From CAYXUW01 sp964468375 (GTDB lineage: Bacteria; Planctomycetota; Phycisphaerae; Sedimentisphaerales; Anaerobacaceae): a stretch of 20,581 nt of DNA. The stretch spans positions 1 to 20,581 of the forward strand of contig CAYXUW010000028.1 in assembly GCA_964468375.1 (NCBI GenBank). Reading direction: 5' to 3'. The position numbers and the translations under genes are program-made. The notes under the pieces were generated by a model. That model saw only the letters and a list, made by a program, of their open reading frames with translations, ran no database searches and had not been told where the DNA came from. Positions 7,303 through 13,899 of the stretch are shown one piece after another; the stretch's first letter is position 1; the number at the start of each line of letters is the position of its first letter.

Positions 7303-8010
7303 TTAGTAACCGAGCAAAGATTTTGTGTGAATGCCGCATTCGCCGCCGCATTTACTTGTTCCAATCCATCTGCCAGCTCGCTCATCTTTTCCTTGCGCTA
7401 TCTTTGTACACGGCCAGCAACCTAGCGAACGATATCCTTCGGCGTAAAGAGGATTCACATCGACTTTATTCATTGCCAGATACTGCCAAACCTCACGTTC
7501 ATACCAAACCAATATAGGATTGAGCTTAACAAGGCCGGTATCACGCTCCTCAATTTCTTTAAAATCCGTTCTTGTTCGGCCTTCTGTGCATCGTAGCCCG
7601 GTCATCCAGCAGCTAATTCCCATCTCTTTGATAGCTTGCCGTGTCGGTTTTACTTTAAGAATCTCACAGCATCTGTCAGGGTCAGTGGCGTAGAGCTTAT
7701 GGGAAACTCCTTCTTCATTGCTAAATACTCTCAATTCAGGATACTTTGCTACTTCTTTAGCCATAAATCGTTTTGTTTCCGGGAGCTTGTATCTTGTAGT
7801 TACGACAAACCCGCGAATATCCGGACTCACCCTCTTGGCAAGATGCCAAACGACGGAAGAATCCTTACCGAGACTGTTGGCCACTACCAAACCATCGCCA
7901 TATTCATTATAAGCTTGTTCGACTAATTCCAACGAACGTTTCACCTTCTGGGCGTAGTTTAGACTTTCTACAAGTTCCCTTACATTTTCTGTCACTAAGT
8001 TCTTTAACAT
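7303..8010 (-). CDS. cysH: APS/PAPS reductase
   Basis: The start at 8010 has a GGGAGA ribosome site 8 bases upstream and gives 235 residues; the longer in-frame extension to 8169 overlaps the preceding gene and is not used. The protein reduces adenylyl sulfate (or its 3'-phospho form) to sulfite. Visible are the PP-loop NSLGKDSSVV (45-54), C114-C115 in DRCCEILK, C198 and C201 in LGCWPCT, and the C-terminal ECGIH with the catalytic Cys225. The CC plus CXXC pairs are the ligands of the [4Fe-4S] cluster found in APS reductases, so APS rather than PAPS is the likely substrate. It is the second gene of DUF2061-cysH-sulfite reductase, probably controlled from the intergenic region near 8300. Confidence 0.9.
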   Translation of the reverse strand: MLKNLVTENVRELVESLNYAQKVKRSLELVEQAYNEYGDGLVVANSLGKDSSVVWHLAKRVSPDIRGFVVTTRYKLPETKRFMAKEVAKYPELRVFSNEEGVSHKLYATDPDRCCEILKVKPTRQAIKEMGISCWMTGLRCTEGRTRTDFKEIEERDTGLVKLNPILVWYEREVWQYLAMNKVDVNPLYAEGYRSLGCWPCTKIAQGKDERAGRWIGTSKCGGECGIHTKSLLGY

Positions 8011-8044
8011 ACTAACTGTCTCCCATTTACTTTTGCCCGACCTG

Positions 8045-8266
8045 TTAAATCTGGTACTCGGGCGGTTTTTGCTTTCCGAAATTGATCTTGTTCCACAATC
8101 TTTCGTGTATGTAAAAGGCCCCAACTTTAACTGCCGTATCCAAAATCCCAATCTTTGCCGCAATATCAAATTTTCCTAAAAGAACCCAAGCTACAAAGAA
8201 TGTAACTACGGTTCCTCCCGCTCTCCAACTTATGGCTTTAACTACGCTTCTAAAATGGGTTTCCAC
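8045..8266 (-). CDS. DUF2061 small membrane protein
   Basis: It has 73 residues and a GTG start, with AGGG about 9 bases upstream. RSVVKAISWRAGGTVVTFFVAWVLLG, split by two hydrophobic segments (about 14-31 and 36-52) and ending in YIHERLWNKINFG, is the hallmark of DUF2061. These proteins have an Arg-Trp near the first segment and a His-Glu-Arg-x-Trp-Asn motif near the end. The family has no assigned biochemical activity. It is the first gene of the sulfate reduction unit, 34 bases before cysH, so a role in sulfate or sulfite handling at the membrane is plausible but is only inferred from context. Confidence 0.85.
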   Translation of the reverse strand: METHFRSVVKAISWRAGGTVVTFFVAWVLLGKFDIAAKIGILDTAVKVGAFYIHERLWNKINFGKQKPPEYQI

Positions 8267-8300
8267 TACTTAAGCCCTTTAAGATTGCCTGTTTTATATC

Positions 8301-8324
8301 CTATTATTCCAATGGGAATAGTAG
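8301..8324. promoter_or_regulatory. candidate Rrf2 operator for the sulfate reduction unit
   Basis: CTATTATTCC (8301-8310) and GGAATAGTAG (8315-8324) are inverted arms matching at 9 of 10 positions around AATG. On the minus strand a GATAAT-like -10 (8331-8326) lies next to it, so transcription toward DUF2061 would start within the repeat. The right arm is identical to a decamer before the Rrf2 gene. An operator bound by the adjacent Rrf2 protein is the inference. Confidence 0.55.
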
Positions 8325-8418
8325 TATTATCTAATAAAAATAACTGTCAGTCAACATATTTTCCCAAAATATTTAAATTTTTCTGGCGAACTTTAATTTT
8401 TTAAGATATTATACTTAT

Positions 8419-8436
8419 ATAGTAGGAATAGTAGGA
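8419..8436 (+). promoter_or_regulatory. tandem 9-bp repeat before the Rrf2 gene, candidate autoregulatory operator
   Basis: ATAGTAGGA occurs twice in tandem (8419-8427, 8428-8436). Within it GGAATAGTAG (8425-8434) is identical to 8315-8324. A -10-like TATACT lies at 8410-8415, so transcription would start near 8422, inside the repeat. The repeat also overlaps the AGGAG ribosome site (8433-8437). Binding here would block transcription of the cysK operon and of the regulator itself. Confidence 0.5.
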
Positions 8437-8445
8437 GATTGAACT

Positions 8446-8880
8446 ATGAAACTCTCAACCAAAACAAGATATGGAGTTAGGGCCATACTGGAATTAGCCG
8501 CAAGCCAAAGTACAAAGCCATTACGGCTCAAAGTCATTGCAGAGCGACAAAATATATCCATAAAATACCTCGAACAATTAATGGCAATACTTAAATCAGC
8601 AGGGTTCGTAAGAAGCGTCAGGGGCTCAAGGGGCGGTTATATTCTTGCCAAACCTGCGAATCAGATTAAACTTAGCGGTATCTTCCAGGCCCTCGAAGGC
8701 CCTGTAACACCTGTCGAGTGCCTCGAAAGCAAAAATTACTGCGCAAAAATTGCCGACTGCGTGGCGAGACAACTCTGGGAAGAAGTGCAGCAGGCAATTA
8801 TAAACGTTCTGCAATCGCTGACTTTGCAGGACTTGGTAAACAGGACAAAGGATAAAAGAGTCACGAATTATCAAATATAA
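8446..8880 (+). CDS. Rrf2-family regulator with three conserved cysteines (IscR/CymR-like)
   Basis: The 144-residue protein starts with MKLSTKTRYGVRAILELA, the standard Rrf2 opening. A winged helix follows, with recognition region IAERQNISIKYLEQLMAILKSAGFVRSVRGSRGGYILAKP (about 31-70). Cysteines lie at 92, 99 and 105 (CX6CX5C), almost the same places as the [2Fe-2S] ligands C92, C98 and C104 of E. coli IscR. Its job is probably to sense Fe-S or cysteine status and repress the sulfur genes. The position in front of cysK recalls CymR of Firmicutes, but CymR lacks this cysteine set, so this may be an Fe-S-sensing counterpart. AGGAG lies 8 bases before the ATG. It is the first gene of a seven-gene run (8446-15066) with gaps of 1 to 24 bases. 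Confidence 0.88.
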   Translation: MKLSTKTRYGVRAILELAASQSTKPLRLKVIAERQNISIKYLEQLMAILKSAGFVRSVRGSRGGYILAKPANQIKLSGIFQALEGPVTPVECLESKNYCAKIADCVARQLWEEVQQAIINVLQSLTLQDLVNRTKDKRVTNYQI

Positions 8881-8895
8881 AATGAGGGATAAATT

Positions 8896-9816
8896 ATGAG
8901 CGCCATATTCGAGGACATAAGCGCAACGGTGGGGTTTACACCTCTTGTGCGAATCAACAAGCTCGGCTCCGGCAAAGCTACAATCTTGGCCAAGCTCGAA
9001 TCATTTAATCCGGGCGGCAGCGTTAAAGACAGAATAGCTTTGTCAATGATTGAGGACGCGGAAGAAAAGGGGCTGATAAAACCGGAAACCGTTATCGTCG
9101 AACCAACCAGCGGCAATACAGGTCTGGGGCTGGCTCTTGTTTGTGCCGCAAAGGGATACTGTCTGATACTGACTATGCCGGAGTCTATGAGCATCGAGAG
9201 AAGAAAGCTGCTGAAATTATTCGGAGCGAAGATATGCTTAACGCCAGCTGAACAAGGTATGGCAGGTGCGGTGCAGGAGGCAGAGAAAATAGTGGCGGAG
9301 AACCCGAACGCCTTTATGCCGCAGCAGTTTAAAAATCCTTCGAATCCGAAGATTCACAGAGAAACTACGGCACAGGAGATTTGGGCAGACAGTGATGGTA
9401 AGGTTGATATTCTTGTTTGCGGTGTCGGGACCGGCGGAACGTTAACCGGATGCGGCGAAGTGCTGAAACAGAAAAATAAGGACCTGAAAATTATTGCGGT
9501 GGAACCGAAGGATTCGCCGGTACTTTCCGGCGGCAAGCCGGGGCCTCACAAGATACAGGGTATCGGTGCAGGATTTGTGCCCGACGTGCTGGACGTCAAA
9601 ATAATCGATGAAATTATGCAGGTCTCGAATGATGACGCCATGGAAATAACCCGCCAGTTGGCATCAATAGAAGGAATATTGGCGGGAATAAGTTCCGGGG
9701 CTGCCATGTGGGCGGCTATACAGGTTTCGCACAGGCCGGAAAACGAGGGCAAAACAATAGTGACCGTTTTACCCGACACCGGCGAGAGATATATTTCCAC
9801 AGAGGTGTTCGAGTGA
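8896..9816 (+). CDS. cysK: cysteine synthase A (O-acetylserine sulfhydrylase)
   Basis: This 306-residue PLP enzyme makes cysteine from O-acetylserine and sulfide in the cytoplasm. The PLP lysine is K44 in NPGGSVKDR. The substrate loop is TSGNT at 71-75, the phosphate loop GVGTGGT at 176-182, with QGIGAGFVP at 221-229 and GISSGAA at 264-270. Length and motif order fit the CysK branch rather than cystathionine beta-synthase, which would carry extra CBS domains. A GAGGG site precedes the ATG. The gene follows the Rrf2 gene by 15 bases and precedes cysE by 24, so the two steps of cysteine synthesis are coexpressed. Confidence 0.95.
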   Translation: MSAIFEDISATVGFTPLVRINKLGSGKATILAKLESFNPGGSVKDRIALSMIEDAEEKGLIKPETVIVEPTSGNTGLGLALVCAAKGYCLILTMPESMSIERRKLLKLFGAKICLTPAEQGMAGAVQEAEKIVAENPNAFMPQQFKNPSNPKIHRETTAQEIWADSDGKVDILVCGVGTGGTLTGCGEVLKQKNKDLKIIAVEPKDSPVLSGGKPGPHKIQGIGAGFVPDVLDVKIIDEIMQVSNDDAMEITRQLASIEGILAGISSGAAMWAAIQVSHRPENEGKTIVTVLPDTGERYISTEVFE

Positions 9817-9840
9817 CAATTTTTTCGAGAGGGTCCGACA

Positions 9841-10770
9841 ATGAGTAAGAAAAGGTTGAACAGTGAGAAAATAGAACATCTGGTTGGCGAAATTGCCCAC
9901 ACATATAAGGGCGATTCCGGAATAAATTTCATCGACGCATCCAATCTGCCAGTACGGGATAAAATCGTGGACATCCTCGACCTGTTCACCGAGCTGCTTT
10001 TTCCGGGCTATACCGGCAAAAGAACGGTTACGAAATCAAACATCAATTATATTATTATCGACATACTCTACCACGCTTACACGGAACTCACAGAACAAAT
10101 AGAGCGGGCTTACAAATACCGCTGCAGAATGGAAAAATGCGACACGGGCGGCTGCAGAGCAATGGCCGAGGAGGCCACCGAGCATCTATTAACCCGGCTG
10201 CCGAACATCAGAGAAATGCTGAAAGGCGACGTAGGTGCGGCTTTCGACGGTGACCCTGCAGCGAAGTCTTACGAGGAAATCGTGATAAGTTATCCCTGTA
10301 TCATAGCAATCGCAACGTATCGCATTGCCCACGAATTGTATCGCAAAGAAGTTCCGCTGATTCCGCGCATAATGACCGAATGCGCACACGCAAAAACCGG
10401 CATTGACATACACCCCGGAGCGAAGATTGGCAAAAACTTCTTCATCGACCACGGCACCGGCGTTGTAATCGGCGAGACTTCCGTCATCGGCGACAACGTG
10501 AAAATTTATCAGGGTGTAACGCTCGGGGCCCTCAGTTTCCCGAAAGACGAAAGGGGCAAGATAATAAAAGGAGGCAAGAGACACCCGACAATAGAGGATA
10601 ACGTAGTAATCTACGCCGAGGCGACGATACTCGGCGATGTAGTAATCGGCAAAGACGCGGTAATCGGCGGTAATGTCTGGATAAAAGAATCCGTACCGGC
10701 CGGCGTTACCGTGACAACGCCGAAAGCGGATTTGGTTTATCTGAAAGACGGCAAGAAAGTAAAAAAATAA
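9841..10770 (+). CDS. cysE: serine O-acetyltransferase
   Basis: The 309-residue enzyme acetylates serine with acetyl-CoA, giving the substrate of CysK. An all-helical N-terminal domain (about 1-180) precedes a left-handed beta-helix of hexapeptide repeats (about 186-290) with catalytic D189 (GIDIHPGA) and H204 (FIDHGTGVVIGET), then TLGALSFPKDERGK and KRHPTIEDNVVIYA. GAGAGGG stands 7 bases before the ATG. Two features are unusual. The C-terminus is KKVKK rather than the terminal isoleucine that docks CysE into CysK in the classic complex. Residues 95-105 also hold three cysteines spaced CX4CX4C. Both may mean that regulation differs from E. coli CysE. Confidence 0.92.
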   Translation: MSKKRLNSEKIEHLVGEIAHTYKGDSGINFIDASNLPVRDKIVDILDLFTELLFPGYTGKRTVTKSNINYIIIDILYHAYTELTEQIERAYKYRCRMEKCDTGGCRAMAEEATEHLLTRLPNIREMLKGDVGAAFDGDPAAKSYEEIVISYPCIIAIATYRIAHELYRKEVPLIPRIMTECAHAKTGIDIHPGAKIGKNFFIDHGTGVVIGETSVIGDNVKIYQGVTLGALSFPKDERGKIIKGGKRHPTIEDNVVIYAEATILGDVVIGKDAVIGGNVWIKESVPAGVTVTTPKADLVYLKDGKKVKK

Positions 10771-10776
10771 AAGAGC

Positions 10777-10789
10777 AGGAGGCCTTCTG
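10777..10789 (+). promoter_or_regulatory. ribosome binding site and CTG start of nadA
   Basis: AGGAGG (10777-10782) is followed after 4 bases by CTG (10787-10789). No ATG, GTG or TTG in the right frame lies nearby. The first usable GTG (10841) would remove the conserved first helix and leave only four residues before the active-site His. The CTG is therefore the best start. Confidence 0.65.
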
Positions 10790-11716
10790 AAAGAGAACCT
10801 AATCGAAAAAATCAACCGGTTAAAAACCGAGCGCAAGGCAGTGATACTTGCGCACAACTATCAGCCGGCCGAAATTCAGGATGCCGCTGATTTTTGCGGT
10901 GATTCCCTGGGGCTGAGTGTAAAAGCGACCCAGACTGATGCGCAAGCAATCGTATTTTGCGGCGTGAAGTTTATGGCGGAAACCGCAGTTATTCTTTCGC
11001 CGGAGAAAACCGTTTTGCTGCCGGACAAATTCGCCGGCTGCCCTCTAGCAGATACTATAACCGCAGAGCAGTTAAGCGAGCTGAAGCAGAAACATCCCGA
11101 TGCGGCCGTAGTGTGTTACGTAAATAGCTCGGCAGAAGTAAAAGCACAAAGCGATTACTGCTGCACGAGCTCTAATGCGGTTGAGGTGGTAAACTCTATC
11201 CCGCGGGAAAAACAGATTATATTCGTGCCGGACCAGCATCTCGGCCGATTCGCCGCTGAAAAAACCGGCAGAGACCTTGTGCTCTGGCCGGGCTATTGCC
11301 ACGTTCACGTTACGATAACCGAAGATGATATCAAAAACGCAAAAGCAAAATATCCCAAGGCAATTGTAATGGCACACCCGGAATGCACCGAATCGGTCAA
11401 AGAGCTTTCCGATGAATTGCTCAGCACTGGCCAGATGCTCGAATTTGTCGATGAAAGCTCGGCAAAACAATTTATAGTCGCAACCGAAATCGGGATGATT
11501 CACCCCTTGAAAAAACAAAATCCGCAGGCAGAATTCATCCCTGCAAGCGAGAAAGCAATTTGTCCTAATATGAAAAAGATTACTCTGGAGAAGGTCGCGT
11601 GGTCACTGGAAGATATGCAGCATAAAATTACGGTGCCGGAGGAAATAAGAACAAAAGCGAAAAAGGCAATCGACAGGATGGTGGAAATTTTACCTTCTAA
11701 AGTCGGGAAGGATTAA
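10787..11716 (+). CDS. nadA: quinolinate synthase A
   Basis: NadA condenses iminoaspartate with dihydroxyacetone phosphate to quinolinate in NAD synthesis, using a [4Fe-4S] cluster. Starting at CTG, the protein has 309 residues and opens with KENLIEKINRLKTERKAVIL, the usual NadA N-terminus, followed by AHNYQ. The three cluster ligands are C85 (AGCPLAD), C171 (PGYCHVH) and C259 (AICPNM), very near C83, C168 and C254 of the Thermotoga enzyme. Further family motifs are FCGVKFMAET (57-66) and MAHPEC (195-200). It sits between cysE and metY in a sulfur operon, not with nadB or nadC. This makes sense if the operon serves Fe-S demand. The start codon is the odd point. Confidence 0.93.
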   Translation: MKENLIEKINRLKTERKAVILAHNYQPAEIQDAADFCGDSLGLSVKATQTDAQAIVFCGVKFMAETAVILSPEKTVLLPDKFAGCPLADTITAEQLSELKQKHPDAAVVCYVNSSAEVKAQSDYCCTSSNAVEVVNSIPREKQIIFVPDQHLGRFAAEKTGRDLVLWPGYCHVHVTITEDDIKNAKAKYPKAIVMAHPECTESVKELSDELLSTGQMLEFVDESSAKQFIVATEIGMIHPLKKQNPQAEFIPASEKAICPNMKKITLEKVAWSLEDMQHKITVPEEIRTKAKKAIDRMVEILPSKVGKD

Positions 11717-11720
11717 ACTG

Positions 11721-13010
11721 ATGAGCGAAGAAACTAAATATCATCTCGAAACCCTTGCACTGCATGCGGGCCAAAAGGCAGATTCGGATACACTCAGCAG
11801 GGCTGTGCCCATCTATCAGACTACCAGCTATTGTTTTAAGAATACCGAGCACGCAGCAAACCTGTTTGCGCTCAAAGAGTTCGGCAATATCTATACCCGC
11901 CTGATGAATCCCACGACAGACGTATTGGAGAAACGTCTGGCGGCGATGGAAGGCGGAGTTGGCGGGCTGGCGTTAAGCTCGGGACAATCGGCAATCTACG
12001 TGAGTATATTTAATATCTGCGGTGCCGGCGGGCATATTGTCGCATCAAGCTCACTTTACGGCGGAACGGTTACGCTATTCAGCCAGACATTTAAGAAATT
12101 GGGCATCGATGTAACATTTGTGGACCCGAAAGAGCCGGAGAACTTCGCAAAGGCAATTAAGGACAATACGCGACTGCTTTATATAGAAACAATCGGCAAT
12201 CCGAAAAATGACATTCTGCAGTATGAAAAAATATCGAAAATCGCGCACAAAAACAGTATGCCGGTAATTTGCGATAATACGGTTGCTACGCCGATTTTAT
12301 TTAGGCCTATAGAGTACGGTATAGACATCGTCGTCCACAGCTGCACAAAGTTTATCGGTGGGCACGGCACAAGTATCGGCGGAGCAATTATCGATTCGGG
12401 CAAATTCGACTGGACGAACGGACGTTATCCCGAACTGACCGAGCCCGACCCAAGCTATCACGGCGTAAAATACGTCGAGGCGGTCGGCGAATTGGCGTAT
12501 ATCATCAAAGCAAGAACACAGTTCCTTCGCGATATGGGTTCCTGTATGTCGCCGTTCAATGCTTTTCTATTCCTGCAGGGTCTGGAAACGCTGCATCTGC
12601 GTATGCCGCGGCATAGTGAAAATGCGCTGAAGTTAGCACAGTGGCTCGAGCAAAGACCAGAAGTCAGCTGGGTCAATTATCCGGGACTCCAATCACATCC
12701 GGATTACAAGCTGGCCCAAAAATATCTGCCTGACGGCCAAGGGGCAATCCTCGGTTTCGGAATAAAGGGCGGCAGGCAGTCCGGCATCAAATTTATCGAC
12801 AGTGTCAAACTGGCCAGTCATCTGGCAAACATCGGCGACAGTAAAACTCTGGTAATTCACCCGGCCAGCACGACGCACCAGCAGCTAACCGAGGCCGAAC
12901 AGCTCGCGGCTGGAGTGACCGAAGATTATATCCGCGTTTCGGTCGGCACTGAGCACATCGACGATATAATAGCTGACTTTGAGAACGCCCTGAAACTGAG
13001 CCAAAAGTAA
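11721..13010 (+). CDS. metY: O-acetylhomoserine sulfhydrylase
   Basis: The 429-residue PLP enzyme of the Cys/Met metabolism family makes homocysteine from an acyl-homoserine and sulfide. Visible are LALHAGQ near the N-terminus, YTRLMNPTTDVLEKRLAAMEGG (58-79), SSGQSA (86-91), the CDN triplet with D185, and the PLP lysine K210 in HSCTKFIGGHG. The C-terminal VIHPASTTHQQL and EDYIRVSVGTEH are typical of MetY. The length over 420, with the WTNGRYPELTEPDPSYHGVKY insertion type, separates it from shorter cystathionine gamma-synthases. A GGAAGGA site overlaps the end of nadA, 8 bases before the ATG. It draws on the same sulfide as CysK. Confidence 0.93.
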   Translation: MSEETKYHLETLALHAGQKADSDTLSRAVPIYQTTSYCFKNTEHAANLFALKEFGNIYTRLMNPTTDVLEKRLAAMEGGVGGLALSSGQSAIYVSIFNICGAGGHIVASSSLYGGTVTLFSQTFKKLGIDVTFVDPKEPENFAKAIKDNTRLLYIETIGNPKNDILQYEKISKIAHKNSMPVICDNTVATPILFRPIEYGIDIVVHSCTKFIGGHGTSIGGAIIDSGKFDWTNGRYPELTEPDPSYHGVKYVEAVGELAYIIKARTQFLRDMGSCMSPFNAFLFLQGLETLHLRMPRHSENALKLAQWLEQRPEVSWVNYPGLQSHPDYKLAQKYLPDGQGAILGFGIKGGRQSGIKFIDSVKLASHLANIGDSKTLVIHPASTTHQQLTEAEQLAAGVTEDYIRVSVGTEHIDDIIADFENALKLSQK

Positions 13011-13016
13011 AAAAAT

Positions 13017-13898
13017 ATGTGGGAATATACGGACAAAGTTAAAGACCATTTTTTCCATCCGCATAATGTCGGGGAAATAGAAAACCCGGACGGCGTCGGT
13101 GAGGTCGGCTCGCTGGCCTGCGGCGATGCTTTGAAGCTTACGTTTAAGCTCGACGAGAACGGAAAAATTAAGGACGCAAAGTTCAAAACCTTCGGCTGTG
13201 CAAGTGCGATAGCAACCTCATCGGTATTAACCGACATGATAAAAGGGCTGAGTATTGATGAAGCCGCCAAAATAACCAACAGGGACATCGCATATTATCT
13301 CGGCGGACTGCCTGAGCAGAAGATGCACTGCTCGGTTATGGGCAGAGAGGCACTCGAAGCGGCGATTGAAAATTACCGAAGCGGCGGTAAAAAGAAACAC
13401 GAACTGGAAGGCAGAATTGTCTGCACCTGTTTCGGCGTTACAGAAAAGGAAATCGAAAGGGTTATACGCGACAACGACCTTACGACAGTCGAGCAGGTGA
13501 CAAATTACTGCAAAGCGGGCGGCGGATGCGGCGGATGCAAAGGCGAAATCGAAAAAATCATTGAGCGCATTCAGGGCGACAAGGCAGGACAAGTGACTGA
13601 AACGCAGCCGCGATGGGCCGGCAGATTGACGAACATCCAGAAGATTCAGCTCATACAACAAACCATCAACGAACAGATTCGCCCCGCCCTGCGCGCTGAC
13701 GGCGGTGATATCGAACTGATAGACGTCGAAGAGAATAAGGTTATAGTTGCATTTCGGGGTATGTGCGCGCAGTGCAAGCTCACCGAATTCACAATGAAAG
13801 ATGTGGTCGAGGCGAAGCTTAAAGAATTTGTTTCCGAGGAGCTTTTTGTAGAAGAAGATAAAGAATCAGCACAGCAGCCGCACAATCACAGAGAATAA
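13017..13898 (+). CDS. nifU: NifU, three-domain Fe-S cluster scaffold
   Basis: All three NifU modules are intact in 293 residues. The IscU-like domain (1-125) has ligands C35 (LACGD), C61 (FGCAS) and C105 (MHCSVM). The central Bfd-like [2Fe-2S] domain (130-185) has C136, C138, C171 and C174, almost the same numbers as in Azotobacter NifU. The C-terminal Nfu domain (205-280) has C250 and C253 in MCAQCKLT. It receives sulfur from NifS and assembles [2Fe-2S] and [4Fe-4S] clusters for client enzymes. It starts 6 bases after metY with no clear ribosome site and ends 1 base before nifS, so translational coupling is likely. No nitrogenase genes are nearby; a general role is inferred. Confidence 0.95.
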   Translation: MWEYTDKVKDHFFHPHNVGEIENPDGVGEVGSLACGDALKLTFKLDENGKIKDAKFKTFGCASAIATSSVLTDMIKGLSIDEAAKITNRDIAYYLGGLPEQKMHCSVMGREALEAAIENYRSGGKKKHELEGRIVCTCFGVTEKEIERVIRDNDLTTVEQVTNYCKAGGGCGGCKGEIEKIIERIQGDKAGQVTETQPRWAGRLTNIQKIQLIQQTINEQIRPALRADGGDIELIDVEENKVIVAFRGMCAQCKLTEFTMKDVVEAKLKEFVSEELFVEEDKESAQQPHNHRE

Positions 13899-13899
13899 A

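Noticed and set aside
7284..7385. 34-codon N-terminal extension of the sulfite reductase
   Set aside because: It overlaps the end of cysH, while the ATG at 7283 has a TAGGA site and family-like sequence follows.
8011..8169. 53-codon N-terminal extension of cysH
   Set aside because: It is a shadow of the DUF2061 gene; the ATG at 8010 has a GGGAGA ribosome site at good distance.
8446..8880. Naming the Rrf2 regulator cymR or iscR
   Set aside because: Context points to CymR and the cysteines to IscR; neither name can be justified from sequence alone.
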